A DNA stretch of 51,747 nucleotides from NCBI GenBank assembly GCA_019359535.1, contig JAHHHE010000010.1:1-51747 (forward strand), read 5' to 3'. Below, one piece after another: positions 1 to 9,509 of the stretch. Made by a program: the position numbers and the translations under genes. The DNA comes from Gloeocapsa sp. UFS-A4-WI-NPMV-4B04. Lineage in GTDB: Bacteria > Cyanobacteriota > Cyanobacteriia > Cyanobacteriales > Chroococcidiopsidaceae. Below the pieces are notes generated by a model. It was given only the letters and a program-made list of their open reading frames with translations, was not told where the DNA came from and searched no databases. Each line of letters starts with the position of its first letter. The stretch's first letter is position 1.

Positions 1-48
1 ATGTTCGCTGCCACATTCAGGACATTTCATGGAGTATTTGTCTTCAAC

Positions 49-83
49 TTCCTTGCAATGCTATTATCTGCCATCGCAAGGAA
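49..83. terminator. Stem-loop near the window edge
   Basis: A 12-base inverted repeat with one mismatch (arms 49-60 and 72-83, 11-base loop) lies before lysS. It has no clear T-run on either side. It could end a gene lying left of the window. Bases 1-263 otherwise hold no gene I can support; a 36-codon frame from base 1 resembles nothing I know. Confidence 0.3.
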
Positions 84-263
84 TAGAAATCTAAACTTCA
101 TCTATTAATTTACCAACGCCGAATTTTTAGCTTAACTGTGTTCATCTCCTTATCCTTATAAGCAATGAATTCGGTTGAAAGTATCGCTATTACTGATCAA
201 AAGTATCAAAGTACGCCTCGCCAGCATTTTATAATTGAAGTTTGCTGCTAGAAATTCGTCACC

Positions 264-2015
264 ATGTCCTCTGATAAGTCCCAACCCCAAGAACCTCAAA
301 GTGCATCAACCTTAGATGAAATCCGTGCGGCGCGGCTGGAGAAAGTTGAACAGCTAAAGCAACTGGGGTTCAATCCTTATGCTTATCGTTGGGAATCAAC
401 GCATCACGCGGCTGAATTACAAGAAAAATTTGCCCATTTGCCAAGCGGTGAAGAAGTTGAATTGGAAGTTGCGATCGCAGGACGCATTCTAGCTCGTCGT
501 GTCTTCGGTAAACTTGCCTTCTTTAGCTTACAAGATGAAACTGGCACAATTCAGCTATATCTGGATAAAACAAGAATTTCCCAAAGGATGGCAGATATTG
601 ATCCAGATGCTTTCAACCACATCAAGCAGTTAACAGATGTGGGAGATATTCTGGGAGTCAAAGGCACAATCAAGCGGACTGAAAAGGGTGAGTTGTCTGT
701 CTACGTACAGCAGTACACCATTCTGACCAAATCTCTGCTACCTTTACCCGATAAGTGGCATGGTCTTACTGACACTGAAAAGCGCTATCGACAACGCTAT
801 GTTGACTTAATTGTTAACCCAGAAGTACGCCAAACCTTCCGCCGCCGCGCTCAAATTACTGCTGGAATTCGTCGCTACCTAGAATCGCTTGACTTCATTG
901 AAATTGAAACACCCGTTCTTCAAACCGAAGCAGGGGGAGCAGATGCGCGTCCATTCATTACTTATCACAACACTCTAGACATGGAGTTGTACCTGCGGAT
1001 TGCCACAGAACTTCATTTGAAGCGGTTAATTGTAGGCGGATTTGAGAAAGTATTTGAATTAGGGCGTATTTTTCGGAATGAGGGAATTTCTACTCGGCAC
1101 AATCCTGAATTCACCTCGATTGAAGTTTACCAAGCCTATGCTGACTATTACGACATGATGGCGCTAACCGAGAATTTGATTGTTAGCGTTGCTCAAGAAG
1201 TATTAGGAACGCTGCAACTTACTTACCAAGGCGAGGCAATTAACCTTACACCGCCATGGCGCAGAGTCACGATGTATGAGTTAGTGCAGGAACAAACAGG
1301 CATAGATTTTAGCGCCTGCCAAAGTCTTGAAGATGCTAAAGCTGCTGCTACTAATGCTGGAATTGAGCGTTTAGACGAATGTAATTCAATTGGAAAAGTC
1401 TTGAATGAAGTTTTTGAGCAAAAAGTTGAGGATACTTTAATTCAGCCTACGTTTGTAATTGATTTTCCTCTCGAAATTTCTCCCTTGGCTAAACCTCATC
1501 GTTCGCAGCCTGGTTTAGTAGAGCGATTTGAGTTGTTTATGGTGGGACGCGAAACAGCAAATAGTTTTTCCGAACTTACTGATCCAATTGATCAACGGCA
1601 ACGACTAGAAGCGCAAGCCGCGCGTAAGGCTGCTGGAGATTTGGAAGCGCAAGGAGTGGATGAAGACTTTTTGACGGCGCTGGAGTATGGAATGCCGCCA
1701 ACCGGAGGCTTAGGAATTGGAATTGATCGGCTAGTGATGTTGTTAACTGATTGTGCCAGTATTCGAGATGCGATCGCGTTTCCCCTCCTCAAAAGTTCCA
1801 GCAGCTTTGTTAAAAAAGTCCATAATTACAATCTTGCAACTCAAACATTTGAAATTGAGTTCAGCAATGGCAGTATTTACAAGTATCAAGATGTCCCTGC
1901 TGACTTATATCAAGGTTTAGTTACTGCACCGTCACAGGGTCAATACTTTAATGAGCATATCAAGGAAAAATATGCCTTTGACCAAGTACGGTTAAGCACT
2001 CATCAGACTACATAA
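264..2015 (+). CDS. lysS: Lysyl-tRNA synthetase (class II) with C-terminal KTSC domain
   Basis: Charges tRNA-Lys with lysine in the cytosol. The N-terminal OB-fold anticodon-binding domain spans roughly residues 60-150. The class II catalytic core follows, with motif 2 ([14 protein letters not shown]) and motif 3 ([12 protein letters not shown], about residues 481-497). A canonical LysS would end just after [11 protein letters not shown]. Here about 65 more residues follow (about 510-575), with a central YKY matching the YxY of the KTSC domain (lysine tRNA synthetase C-terminal, Pfam). The family description suggests possible RNA binding, but its function is unproven. The protein is 583 residues, longer than the usual 500 or so. 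ATG start at 264. Identification of LysS is very secure; KTSC is secure by position and motif. Confidence 0.97.
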   Translation: MSSDKSQPQEPQSASTLDEIRAARLEKVEQLKQLGFNPYAYRWESTHHAAELQEKFAHLPSGEEVELEVAIAGRILARRVFGKLAFFSLQDETGTIQLYLDKTRISQRMADIDPDAFNHIKQLTDVGDILGVKGTIKRTEKGELSVYVQQYTILTKSLLPLPDKWHGLTDTEKRYRQRYVDLIVNPEVRQTFRRRAQITAGIRRYLESLDFIEIETPVLQTEAGGADARPFITYHNTLDMELYLRIATELHLKRLIVGGFEKVFELGRIFRNEGISTRHNPEFTSIEVYQAYADYYDMMALTENLIVSVAQEVLGTLQLTYQGEAINLTPPWRRVTMYELVQEQTGIDFSACQSLEDAKAAATNAGIERLDECNSIGKVLNEVFEQKVEDTLIQPTFVIDFPLEISPLAKPHRSQPGLVERFELFMVGRETANSFSELTDPIDQRQRLEAQAARKAAGDLEAQGVDEDFLTALEYGMPPTGGLGIGIDRLVMLLTDCASIRDAIAFPLLKSSSSFVKKVHNYNLATQTFEIEFSNGSIYKYQDVPADLYQGLVTAPSQGQYFNEHIKEKYAFDQVRLSTHQTT

Positions 2016-2076
2016 AAACAACTTCATATCTAAGCAACTATGGAGACAAAAGAAGAATCTATCCCAATCCTCTCTT

Positions 2077-2133
2077 TGTCTCCTTGTCCCCTGAGCAGTG
2101 CGGAAGGGTGTCCCCTTGTCCCCTTATCCTCTT
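2077..2133. repeat. STRR-like repeats of CTTGTCCCC type
   Basis: Between lysS and the convergent VOC gene, short units related to CCTTGTCCCC recur several times. This is the kind of short tandemly repeated sequence common between cyanobacterial genes. A 68-codon reading frame over it is an artefact of the repeat. Confidence 0.5.
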
Positions 2134-2144
2134 ATGCCTCACCT

Positions 2145-2738
2145 CTAATTCGCCACCTCAGCCAATTCAATCACGCGCCCTTCAAGATCCTTAACCAAAA
2201 AGTTCAACGGCTTCTCGCGGAGAATCTTACACTTCAAGCCACGTAACTCTACCCGCATCAAAATTAGCTCTAGGCAGTCATGATCAAAGCAAACATGACG
2301 TTGTTGACTCTTTTTGCCTAAACCCGCTCCCGAAACGACGTGCAACTGAGTATTTTTCTTCAGCTGATACCAAAGACCATCAGGAGCATTTAACCCTCTA
2401 GCACTACCAATACCAGGACTGGTAGACATATATAGTGGATCAATTCCGCCAGTTGCTCCCAGCGTTTGCTCATAGTTGTAGTAGTAGTGCAAAGGTACTT
2501 CTGCTGCTGGCATATCTAGCAGACCCTCATATAACTGTCGGGCAATTTCCATATCCGACACCATGATGGTATATACTTTCGGGGCGCTGGTGAGGAACAT
2601 CCACATAGCACCCGCGTAAGCTGCCAACAGCATCACCATAATTCCCTGAGTGGAAAATAGGCTATCTAAGGGCAAAAAAGGCAAGAAAGCCCCTAAAGTA
2701 AAAGGCGGAAACAGGGTAACACTAACTGCTAGAACCAT
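2145..2738 (-). CDS. Membrane-anchored VOC (glyoxalase-like) protein
   Basis: A 197-residue protein. Residues 1-50 are hydrophobic and probably form one or two membrane segments. The rest looks like a single vicinal-oxygen-chelate (glyoxalase/dioxygenase) fold, with a typical start (VYTIMVSDMEIARQLYEGLL) and end (FLVKDLEGRVIELAEV). A candidate metal-ligand pair is the late H in QRHVCFDHD and the E of VIELAE. The substrate cannot be told. It is convergent with lysS. The membrane segment is unusual for the superfamily, whose members are mostly soluble. The fold call is fairly good; the function is unknown. Confidence 0.7.
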   Translation of the reverse strand: MVLAVSVTLFPPFTLGAFLPFLPLDSLFSTQGIMVMLLAAYAGAMWMFLTSAPKVYTIMVSDMEIARQLYEGLLDMPAAEVPLHYYYNYEQTLGATGGIDPLYMSTSPGIGSARGLNAPDGLWYQLKKNTQLHVVSGAGLGKKSQQRHVCFDHDCLELILMRVELRGLKCKILREKPLNFLVKDLEGRVIELAEVAN

Positions 2739-2950
2739 GAACTTATGAAGGGGAATAAACTATTTTGCTGAGACTAGATACCAGTGCTTCTAGTTTATCA
2801 AAGCCAGATGTAAAATTGTAAAACTACTGATCTAGCTGGAATTTCTACCAATGAACTATTGCTTGTCTTTAATCACAGCAAATAGTAAGCGCTGTTGCCA
2901 AATCTAGTAAGTAGGATTTTTTTAATTGATTACCTCTAAGCGTGTTCCAG

Positions 2951-3601
2951 CTAGTTCAAAAGAACTCTACCATCTTGTTGGACTATCATTGTACTGATGT
3001 CCTCGTTTAAACTGGTTGCTTTATCCAATGTGACTTCTAACAATCCCTCTAAAGTTGCTTGAGGACTAACCTTAACAAGTCCGTTATCCTGACGACTGAG
3101 GGTGACTGTTACAGGCGTTTGAATGTTTTGCAATGTAACATTTGAGTCACCACTTAAAAATCGCTGATTGGTATCTCCAATTACTTGATAACTCACAACA
3201 GAGTTGGTTGTATTGATTAGCTTAATATTAATCTTGCCATCTACGGGTGTAGCGATCGCGCTAGGAGTTTGTTGTTCTGGTAGCGGTGGAGTTATAGCGC
3301 CAGGAGTAGGTTGGGTTGTTGGCGCGGCGTTCGAGTCAGTAGGTGAAGTGCCTTGCGATCGGTTGTAAGGAGGTTCATTAAAAATACTAGGACGCGGGTT
3401 AAGAGGTGAAGTAGAAGTATTAGAAGGCGCTTGATTAGAACTATCAGAACTAGGGACTTGAGACAAATGTTTGTCTGCTTCGATCAGAGGCCTTGCTAAT
3501 ACAACGCTTGTGGTTGTAAATATTGCTGGTAGAACAAGCAAACTTGCACACATAGTTTCAACTAAGCCAGCTTGTTTTCGGTTTTGATATTTTTTATCCA
3601 T
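2951..3601 (-). CDS. Secreted or anchored proline/threonine-rich protein
   Basis: A 216-residue protein I do not recognise. The start is supported by GAGG six bases before the ATG. A positively charged N-terminus (MDKKYQNRKQ) precedes a hydrophobic stretch (about 13-37), which fits a signal peptide or anchor. Residues 50-120 are a low-complexity Pro/Ser/Thr/Asn linker. The C-terminal 100 residues alternate polar and hydrophobic and look like a small beta-sandwich domain (KINIKLINTTNSVVSYQVIG). It probably acts in the periplasm or cell envelope; that is inference from the signal and linker. Confidence 0.6.
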   Translation of the reverse strand: MDKKYQNRKQAGLVETMCASLLVLPAIFTTTSVVLARPLIEADKHLSQVPSSDSSNQAPSNTSTSPLNPRPSIFNEPPYNRSQGTSPTDSNAAPTTQPTPGAITPPLPEQQTPSAIATPVDGKINIKLINTTNSVVSYQVIGDTNQRFLSGDSNVTLQNIQTPVTVTLSRQDNGLVKVSPQATLEGLLEVTLDKATSLNEDISTMIVQQDGRVLLN

Positions 3602-3823
3602 TTCTACCTCAACAGCAAATATTAAAATTTATTCAAGTTTCAACTTTTACACTTGCATAACTAACTACTTAAATTTATCTGATTAGAAGTAGTGATTTGA
3701 TTTATTTTGCTGATTCGTTATAGTTTTTACAAATTAGTAACTAAATCCAACTTTGATGTTTGACTGAAGGATTAAATAACAAAATCTTTTGTAGCAATTT
3801 TAAATAACGATTAGATATAGTTA

Positions 3824-3857
3824 AGTTATGAGTTAAGCACTAAACTAACTCATAACT
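3824..3857. terminator. Perfect 12-bp inverted repeat after the DUF2267 gene
   Basis: AGTTATGAGTTA at 3824-3835 pairs exactly with 3846-3857 across a 10-base loop, just beyond the stop of the minus-strand gene at 3869. There is no strong T-tract. The sequence type (GTTATGAGT units) is a common cyanobacterial intergenic repeat, so it may be a repeat that doubles as a terminator. Confidence 0.5.
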
Positions 3858-3868
3858 CAACACTTGTA

Positions 3869-4717
3869 TTAAGCTTCCTTCCACAACTGGCGAATTTCGT
3901 CAGGCAAGAAGCTGGCAACTTCCTGAACTCGCTCTTCAGATAATTCGTCTTTTGTTGCTGCGAAAACCGCTTTTGTCAACGATTCGCCTCCTACCCCTCT
4001 AGGTAAACCAGCTTCCTGATTAATTCGGAACAGGAAAGTACCGGACTTAATTTTTAGCGGGGGCCGAACTCTACTCAGCCAACGGGTAATCGGATTAGTA
4101 TCATTCCAAAGGTCGGCAATTTCGTTTTGCAGCGCTTTATCTTCTGAGGGTTCCGCTTGTTCGTGCAGTTCTTGACCAACTCTCTCGGCGGCTTCGGTCG
4201 TCATCATGTCACGCATAGTCCGAAACACTACTTCTGTAGCGTCTCTAGCATCAAAGATATCTTCCAAGTTGGCATTAATCATTACCTTTTCCAAAAAAGG
4301 CATATCTTCGGTGACAATTGGGACTGACGGCCCCTCTTCAAGTGCGTGGGGAGGATTCTCCTCCATCCTTTGAAGGATTTTACGGCCTTTGTCCGTAAGT
4401 TCTGCTGCTTTGAAGCTAATCAAGTGAGGCAGAAGGCCATCCTCTGGATCATAGGAATTGGCAATTCTAAAGTCGAATTCTTTTGGGTTTACTAAGTCTG
4501 TAGTATCTTCTTGGTTGGCGTAGGCATTGCCTGTAAACTCAGCCTTGATAAACTGCGTTTGATTCAGGTAATCCAGATGACCCAAAAGTTCAGCCATTGT
4601 TAAGCTGCGACCTATAAAGTCAGATGCGTTAAATTCAACTCCATGCATTCCCTGCCCACTTTCGTTGATTTTTTTCAATATAATGTAGGCAACATCTTCT
4701 CTTATTCCAATTGGCAT
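3869..4717 (-). CDS. DUF2267 domain protein
   Basis: A 282-residue soluble protein. The C-terminal half (about 145-280) has the DUF2267 pattern in two halves: FLEKVMINANL with a helix ending LRDMMTTEAAERV-like sequence, then FLFRINQEAGL with LSEERVQEVASFLPDEIRQLW. The N-terminal 120 residues look like a small winged-helix-type domain (IREDVAYIILKKINESGQ..., ALTDKGRKILQRM-like end), which suggests a regulator fold. GGAAGAG upstream of the ATG supports the start. The role of DUF2267 is not established. The gene is monocistronic as far as can be seen. Confidence 0.7.
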   Translation of the reverse strand: MPIGIREDVAYIILKKINESGQGMHGVEFNASDFIGRSLTMAELLGHLDYLNQTQFIKAEFTGNAYANQEDTTDLVNPKEFDFRIANSYDPEDGLLPHLISFKAAELTDKGRKILQRMEENPPHALEEGPSVPIVTEDMPFLEKVMINANLEDIFDARDATEVVFRTMRDMMTTEAAERVGQELHEQAEPSEDKALQNEIADLWNDTNPITRWLSRVRPPLKIKSGTFLFRINQEAGLPRGVGGESLTKAVFAATKDELSEERVQEVASFLPDEIRQLWKEA

Positions 4718-4921
4718 TTAACTCTTCCTTATTTAAATTGGTGAGGGCGGTTATAATCGTCGCCGATGTTTAATTTTACAGTTACTAGGCTACCAAGAGT
4801 TACTTACAGGATTAGCATTAAATAAACGTATTAGGGATCAAGCTCTCAGGCATAACTAGAGCTATTGGAATTTAAAGTATTGGGAAAAAATAGTCACCTG
4901 CATCTGCCACAGGAAGCATTT

Positions 4922-6580
4922 TTACGAATGAGGTGAGGTGATAGTGGGTCGATATTCAAAATTTAAAGGTAAGGTGACGATAAAAGTTGTGCCTTGATGA
5001 ATGATGCTTTCGACTTGAATTTGGCCGCCGTGATTCTCGACAATAGCAGCAGCGATCGCTAAACCTAAACCAGAACCCTTTGTCTCAGCAGCTGGAGTCG
5101 TAGCAGTATGGGTACGGGCTGGATCTACTCGATAAAAGCGGTCAAACAAGTGCGGTAGGGCTGACTCTGGAATCCCGATGCCAGTATCACTAATTATTAC
5201 TTGCAAGCGAGAAGTTGCAAAAGAGGCAAGAGGGGGTATTTTTACTCTTGATTGCGAAGCCTTACTTATTGGTGTCCGATGTAACTTGACTTTAACCTGA
5301 CCACCGGGGGGAGTGTAATGTACCGCGTTTCCAATCAAATTTGTGAACAGGCGGGCTAGTTGATTGAAGTCGCCTTGAAGTGTAAACCAGTTGTCTATCA
5401 GTTCAGGCGCGAGCTTTTGGGGGGAAGTACCCTGCGAGAGTTTAGGGAAGAATCCTTCTCCCCCAAATCTGAGAGAGTTGCAGGAGGAATCCTTGCCCCT
5501 GCAATCTCTCGTCTCATCCCAAAACGTCGCTTGAGAGAGTTGAGGAGTTTGAGCGTGTTCTTCTTGCAAACTGCTGTAACTTGATTCTTCCCCCTCAGGT
5601 GGTTCAACCAAGTCGAGAGTAAGTGAAATTTTCTTTTCAGCAGCTGCTAGCTGTTGTTCTTCAACGACTTCTATTAGCAAAGCGTCGAGCGGACATGGAG
5701 AAAACTGAGGCTGGACAATGCCACTGTCTTGGCGTGCTAGAAACAGCAAATCATCTACTAATCGCCCCAGGCGCTTAGTTAAACGTTCCACGACTTTTAA
5801 CTGTTGTCGATATTGTAGAGCCGCAGACTCTGGCAACCCTACCAAGTCAAGATCCGTAAGCGCAACTTGCACATTAGTTTGAATTAGAGTAATCGGACTT
5901 CTCAATTCGTGAGAAGCATCAGCTGTGAATTGCTTGAGGCGGTGGTAAGACTCACGTACTGGCTCCATTGCTTTTCCTGAAAGAAACCAACCACTCATAG
6001 CTACGGAAACCAGCATCAGTGCAGTACCGAGGCTAAGATCAAAAACTAGCTGTTGAATTGGTTTGGTGACTTCAAACCAGGGATGGCTAACACGCAGATA
6101 GCCAACCACTTGCCGTCCAATTTGCACTCTTTCTGTAACTTGTCTGAGGCGAGCAAGCGGCAAGAGGTGAGAGGTTTTTCTGCCTTGCTCCTGTCCTGAT
6201 TCCTTGCTTCTTACTACCTGGACAGTCTCACCAGTGCGATTAGGATGAATGGGTATATCTAGGGGTTCTGATAAAGTTGACCACAATAATTTACCAGTTG
6301 GACTAAACCATTCGAGATCAATGTGGTCATCTTCCACTGTGTCTGCGTTGTCCCGAAAAGTTGCTTCTAAATTAATCCGAAATTGATCAGCGTCGGAGTA
6401 GGCTGGCTCAATTACAAGCGATCGCTCAACCACTTCTAATACATGATTAAGGGTGTCGTCAACCCGCTCAATTAAGGTATTGCGGACGTACAAATATACT
6501 CCACTAGCAAATAGGACTAACAAGACAGCAGTTACAGCAGTGTACCAGAGAGCTAGACGGCGACGAGTAGCTTGAAACAT
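4922..6580 (-). CDS. Sensor histidine kinase (orphan)
   Basis: A 552-residue membrane kinase. TM1 is at about 12-32, a periplasmic loop spans about 33-180, and TM2 is at about 181-203. HisKA carries the phospho-acceptor His in DASHELRSP (about 221). The HATPase has an N box (NLIGNAVHYTPPGG, about 416), DTGIGIP, FDRFYR and a G box (GSGLGLAIAAAIV, about 505). No HAMP domain is evident. It resembles the Ni/redox-type RppB/NrsS group of cyanobacteria in general layout, but the signal is unknown. No response regulator lies next to it. The link between HisKA and HATPase is swollen by about 60 low-complexity residues (about 330-395), encoded by repeat-like DNA with hairpins. Confidence 0.9.
   Translation of the reverse strand: MFQATRRRLALWYTAVTAVLLVLFASGVYLYVRNTLIERVDDTLNHVLEVVERSLVIEPAYSDADQFRINLEATFRDNADTVEDDHIDLEWFSPTGKLLWSTLSEPLDIPIHPNRTGETVQVVRSKESGQEQGRKTSHLLPLARLRQVTERVQIGRQVVGYLRVSHPWFEVTKPIQQLVFDLSLGTALMLVSVAMSGWFLSGKAMEPVRESYHRLKQFTADASHELRSPITLIQTNVQVALTDLDLVGLPESAALQYRQQLKVVERLTKRLGRLVDDLLFLARQDSGIVQPQFSPCPLDALLIEVVEEQQLAAAEKKISLTLDLVEPPEGEESSYSSLQEEHAQTPQLSQATFWDETRDCRGKDSSCNSLRFGGEGFFPKLSQGTSPQKLAPELIDNWFTLQGDFNQLARLFTNLIGNAVHYTPPGGQVKVKLHRTPISKASQSRVKIPPLASFATSRLQVIISDTGIGIPESALPHLFDRFYRVDPARTHTATTPAAETKGSGLGLAIAAAIVENHGGQIQVESIIHQGTTFIVTLPLNFEYRPTITSPHS
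5471..5510. repeat. Hairpin repeat inside the kinase gene
   Basis: GAGAGAGTTGCAGG (5471-5484) pairs with CCTGCAATCTCTC (5498-5510) with a single bulge, inside the coding region for the HisKA-HATPase linker. Related fragments (GAGAGTT) recur at about 5435 and 5532. It looks like a small repeat inserted in frame. Confidence 0.5.
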
Positions 6581-6994
6581 TTAGGAGTGAGTAGTGGATA
6601 GTGAATAATTTTTTGGGAAAACTTTCTGGTTCTAATTTTTTTAGTCTCTAATAGTCATAGTGTTTTCTAGATACTTGACCATTTTTGCCTATTTTCAAAA
6701 TCCGCAATTTAAATGTTCATCGCTTCATTATTTTGGTAGGTTTTCAATTGCTTTGTATTTTATAAAAACTGTTGGATAATACTTGCCGAAATTTAGTTAT
6801 GCCAAGGTCAAAGTTAACAAAATTGAACTGATAAGCAATGAAGTAGGATGCAGATGGCTCTTGGCAGCGCAGTCAATAATAAACAATTTGAATGCTAGTA
6901 TATCCTTTCTACGCCTCAAATTCAGATCATCTAAAGGACTGGCAGTGGATTAGAATATTACGTTTAGATAAGTGAGGTTGATGAAGGATGGATT
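6581..6994. other. Divergent intergenic region, 414 bases
   Basis: It separates the kinase (minus) from the glycosyltransferase (plus), so it must hold both promoters. Near 6583-6605 is a degenerate copy of the GAGTGAGTAGTG repeat seen at 13181. AAGGA before the ATG at 6995 is the ribosome site for the glycosyltransferase. I see no RNA gene or reading frame of note. Confidence 0.5.
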
Positions 6995-7753
6995 ATGTCT
7001 GAAACACCAACATTATCTTCGGTACTGGGGCTACCAATTCATCTAATGAATGATTATCCTGGCTGGTTGCGATCGCGTTTGCAACAAGGCATCGGAACTC
7101 ATGTGGTAACACTAAATGCGGAAATGACGATGCAAGCAGAGTGCGATGCTACTTTAGCTAAAGTTATCGATCAAGCTGAGTTAGTGATTCCAGATGGAGC
7201 AGGAGTAGTTCTCTACTTACGTCTCCAGGGTAAACATATACAGCGATATCCAGGCATTGAATTAGCAGAATCACTGTTGCAATCAAGCCAACAGCAAGAA
7301 CCTTTCTCAGTGTTTTTCTTGGGTGGCGCACCGGGCGTAGCTCAGTTAGCAGCTGCAAAATGGCAACAGCAAGTACCAGGATTAAATATAGTAGGCACTC
7401 AGCATGGCTACCTCGACTCAACAGAAACAGAAAAATTGCGGCAAACTCTCACACAACTTCAGCCGCAATTAATTTTTGTTGGTTTAGGAGTACCACGCCA
7501 AGAATTTTGGATTGCTCAAAACCGTTTTCTCTGTCCTCAAGCTACTTGGATTGGTGTCGGAGGTAGTTTTGATATTTGGGCTGGGATTAAGTCTAGAGCA
7601 CCAAATTGGCTAGCAGCTAATCATCTAGAATGGCTGTATCGACTTTATCAAGAACCCTGGCGCTGGCGACGAATGCTAGCTTTACCTAAGTTTACTCAGA
7701 AAGCTTTAATTCATCTGACTCAACAGCGTGTACTGGGTAAGATGTTGCCTTAA
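6995..7753 (+). CDS. WecG/TagA/CpsF family glycosyltransferase
   Basis: A 252-residue enzyme of glycosyltransferase family 26, which adds N-acetylmannosamine-type sugars to undecaprenyl-diphosphate-linked GlcNAc during polysaccharide assembly at the inner face of the membrane. Visible signatures are VTLNAEMTMQA near the N-terminus, IPDGAGVV with the conserved Asp, the RYPGIEL segment, FFLGGAPGVAQ, FVGLGVPRQEFWI and GVGGSFDIWAG. The length is normal. AAGGA sits upstream of the ATG. There are no polysaccharide genes beside it, so the exact sugar cannot be given. Confidence 0.92.
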   Translation: MSETPTLSSVLGLPIHLMNDYPGWLRSRLQQGIGTHVVTLNAEMTMQAECDATLAKVIDQAELVIPDGAGVVLYLRLQGKHIQRYPGIELAESLLQSSQQQEPFSVFFLGGAPGVAQLAAAKWQQQVPGLNIVGTQHGYLDSTETEKLRQTLTQLQPQLIFVGLGVPRQEFWIAQNRFLCPQATWIGVGGSFDIWAGIKSRAPNWLAANHLEWLYRLYQEPWRWRRMLALPKFTQKALIHLTQQRVLGKMLP

Positions 7754-7869
7754 TTTTTTAGCCAATTATTAAAGTTTTAGCTGATATCAACTAGGGCTAA
7801 TATTGCTTAACGAGCATATTTCGTTTTTGTAATAGCACTTTCTCTGCTTGTTATCAGTTGAACTTTTTA

Positions 7870-8709
7870 TCAAATTGCTGATCGACCAAGGTTAAAAGGC
7901 TGGCCATCGTAATATTTTTCAGCAATGAGAAAACATATTAAAGCATATCTTTTGTTCTTATCATGGTTTTGCCACCCTTTATGAGCTAATTGTTGATTTG
8001 AAATAATTAATGTTCCAGCCTTTCCAAAGATAGACACAGATTGGCGATCGTGGTAAAAAAGTCTTCTATCATCTTTTTTGCGGTTGAATGTCTTTTTCTT
8101 AAATACTAAATTTACTAACCATACACAAAGATAGTTGATAATTTTCCGTATTGTATGACGATGAGAGCCTGGAATTAACGTATATGGACCATCACCATAA
8201 TCATCTACATCGTTTAAGTAAATAAAAGCTTTGTATACTGGGGGCGTTACGCCATCACTATGAAAACCTCGCTTGGATTGTGTATCAATGTCATCAACTT
8301 GAATTGTGATACTTTGCAGTCGCATCTTTTCACCAATGCGCTCCTCAAACATCTTTTCAATGATTTGTTCCTCATACATTTGTGACAATTTACCGTCAAT
8401 TTCTTGAGCGTTCATAATCTGCTGAACGTTCAAATCCACGTCCCGGATATCTTTACGGCACACTAAATATGAGTTTTTGCCTATTAAGTAACTTTGAGCG
8501 CGTAAGTAACGGTTAGTAACATCAATTAAGCGATCGCATTCATCTTTATCCAAAAAATTTGGAATAATCTCGTAGCCTTGAGTAGTAAATTCATTACTCG
8601 GTTGACTTAGATACTCCTTGTTATCTTTTAAGAGTGCAAGTATTTCCCTTTTAACAACTAAGACTTCATATCTAACATTTTTTGCTACTTCTTTTAAATA
8701 TTTGTGCAT
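7870..8709 (-). CDS. Phytanoyl-CoA dioxygenase (PhyH)-like 2-oxoglutarate/Fe(II) oxygenase
   Basis: A 279-residue soluble enzyme of the PhyH superfamily. The likely Fe(II) facial triad is visible as HSD in GFHSDGVTPP (about 143-145) and the distal His in LAHKGWQNH (about 243), with a following Arg in KRYALICF to hold 2-oxoglutarate. YTLIPGSHRHT is the typical loop between them. The substrate is unknown; relatives hydroxylate lipids, amino acids and natural products. The gene stands alone, with AT-rich DNA upstream. Confidence 0.8.
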   Translation of the reverse strand: MHKYLKEVAKNVRYEVLVVKREILALLKDNKEYLSQPSNEFTTQGYEIIPNFLDKDECDRLIDVTNRYLRAQSYLIGKNSYLVCRKDIRDVDLNVQQIMNAQEIDGKLSQMYEEQIIEKMFEERIGEKMRLQSITIQVDDIDTQSKRGFHSDGVTPPVYKAFIYLNDVDDYGDGPYTLIPGSHRHTIRKIINYLCVWLVNLVFKKKTFNRKKDDRRLFYHDRQSVSIFGKAGTLIISNQQLAHKGWQNHDKNKRYALICFLIAEKYYDGQPFNLGRSAI

Positions 8710-9509
8710 CTTTCTTAATTATTTGATTATTTTAAAAATCTATGCATTATTAAATTAAATTTATATAAATCATTTAATATAGATAAATTCAATATTTAGT
8801 AATTTTCAGGTATTTAATTACAAAATATGACCTATCTTACTTACATAACTTATCAAAATTATTTTATATATTTAATTGTCAAGATTTATTTGCAACCTTT
8901 AAGTTAGCTTTATAATGTTTAGCTATTTACATTGCCTAAGCTTAAATTAGTTTACTACATTGTCATTTTGGTCATTATTAATTGCCTTTGCTAGCATTAT
9001 TCATTGTTTAATGCTTAGTAGAACTAGAGACAGCATAACTAATACTATGCGCCCACAAAAATAATTTTTGATTATAAATGCCTCCAGCGCTGGTGTTTAA
9101 AGCTCTGAAACTCAAGATGTTAAAATTTTTACCATAATCAATGATTTTTGGCAAGAGAAATAAACTAAAAAAGTTTTAATTTATAAAAAGGAAAAACATT
9201 ATCAAGTTATAAACGCCCTAAATGCCTTCAATTAAAAGTTTCCAATAATTGGTTAGTGTTAAAACTTCACTTAAGCCTTCGTCTAGATTATAAAACTTTT
9301 AAAATATATTTCTTTTGGGATAACAAATAAAAAGATATAAAGGAAATTAAAAAATATTGGTAATTCCTGGGCTACTTTTTCCTTGGATAAATGATTCTGA
9401 TTGAATATAAGTTACAGTTTTATAGCGGAAGAAGTTAATAATTAATGGCGCTACTTCCGCTTTTGTTTTTAAATTATCAGGGAGGATTAGCTTTATCTAA
9501 AGCTTTTTG
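8710..9509. other. 800-base AT-rich gene desert
   Basis: No reading frame of note on either strand, no tRNA-like sequence and no long repeat. A/T dominates strongly between 8710 and 9000. A short palindrome CCAGCGCTGG lies at about 9086. The only clear structures are two hairpins with T-tails near the right end, both oriented to stop transcription on the plus strand (see 9424-9470). Confidence 0.6.
9424..9470 (+). terminator. Rho-independent-type terminator with no gene before it
   Basis: AGCGGAAG (9424-9431) pairs with CTTCCGCT (9454-9461), followed by TTTGTTTTT. Shortly after, AGCTTTATCTAAAGCT with a T-run (about 9490-9507) forms another. Both point along the plus strand although no plus-strand gene lies within the preceding 1.6 kb. 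A small plus-strand RNA in the desert is possible. Confidence 0.5.

Noticed and set aside
1..110. A 36-codon frame starting at base 1
   Set aside because: It may be chance; there is no similarity I know, and a hairpin lies inside it.
2040..2246. A 68-codon plus-strand frame after lysS
   Set aside because: It is made of CTTGTCCCC repeats and overlaps the VOC gene on the other strand.
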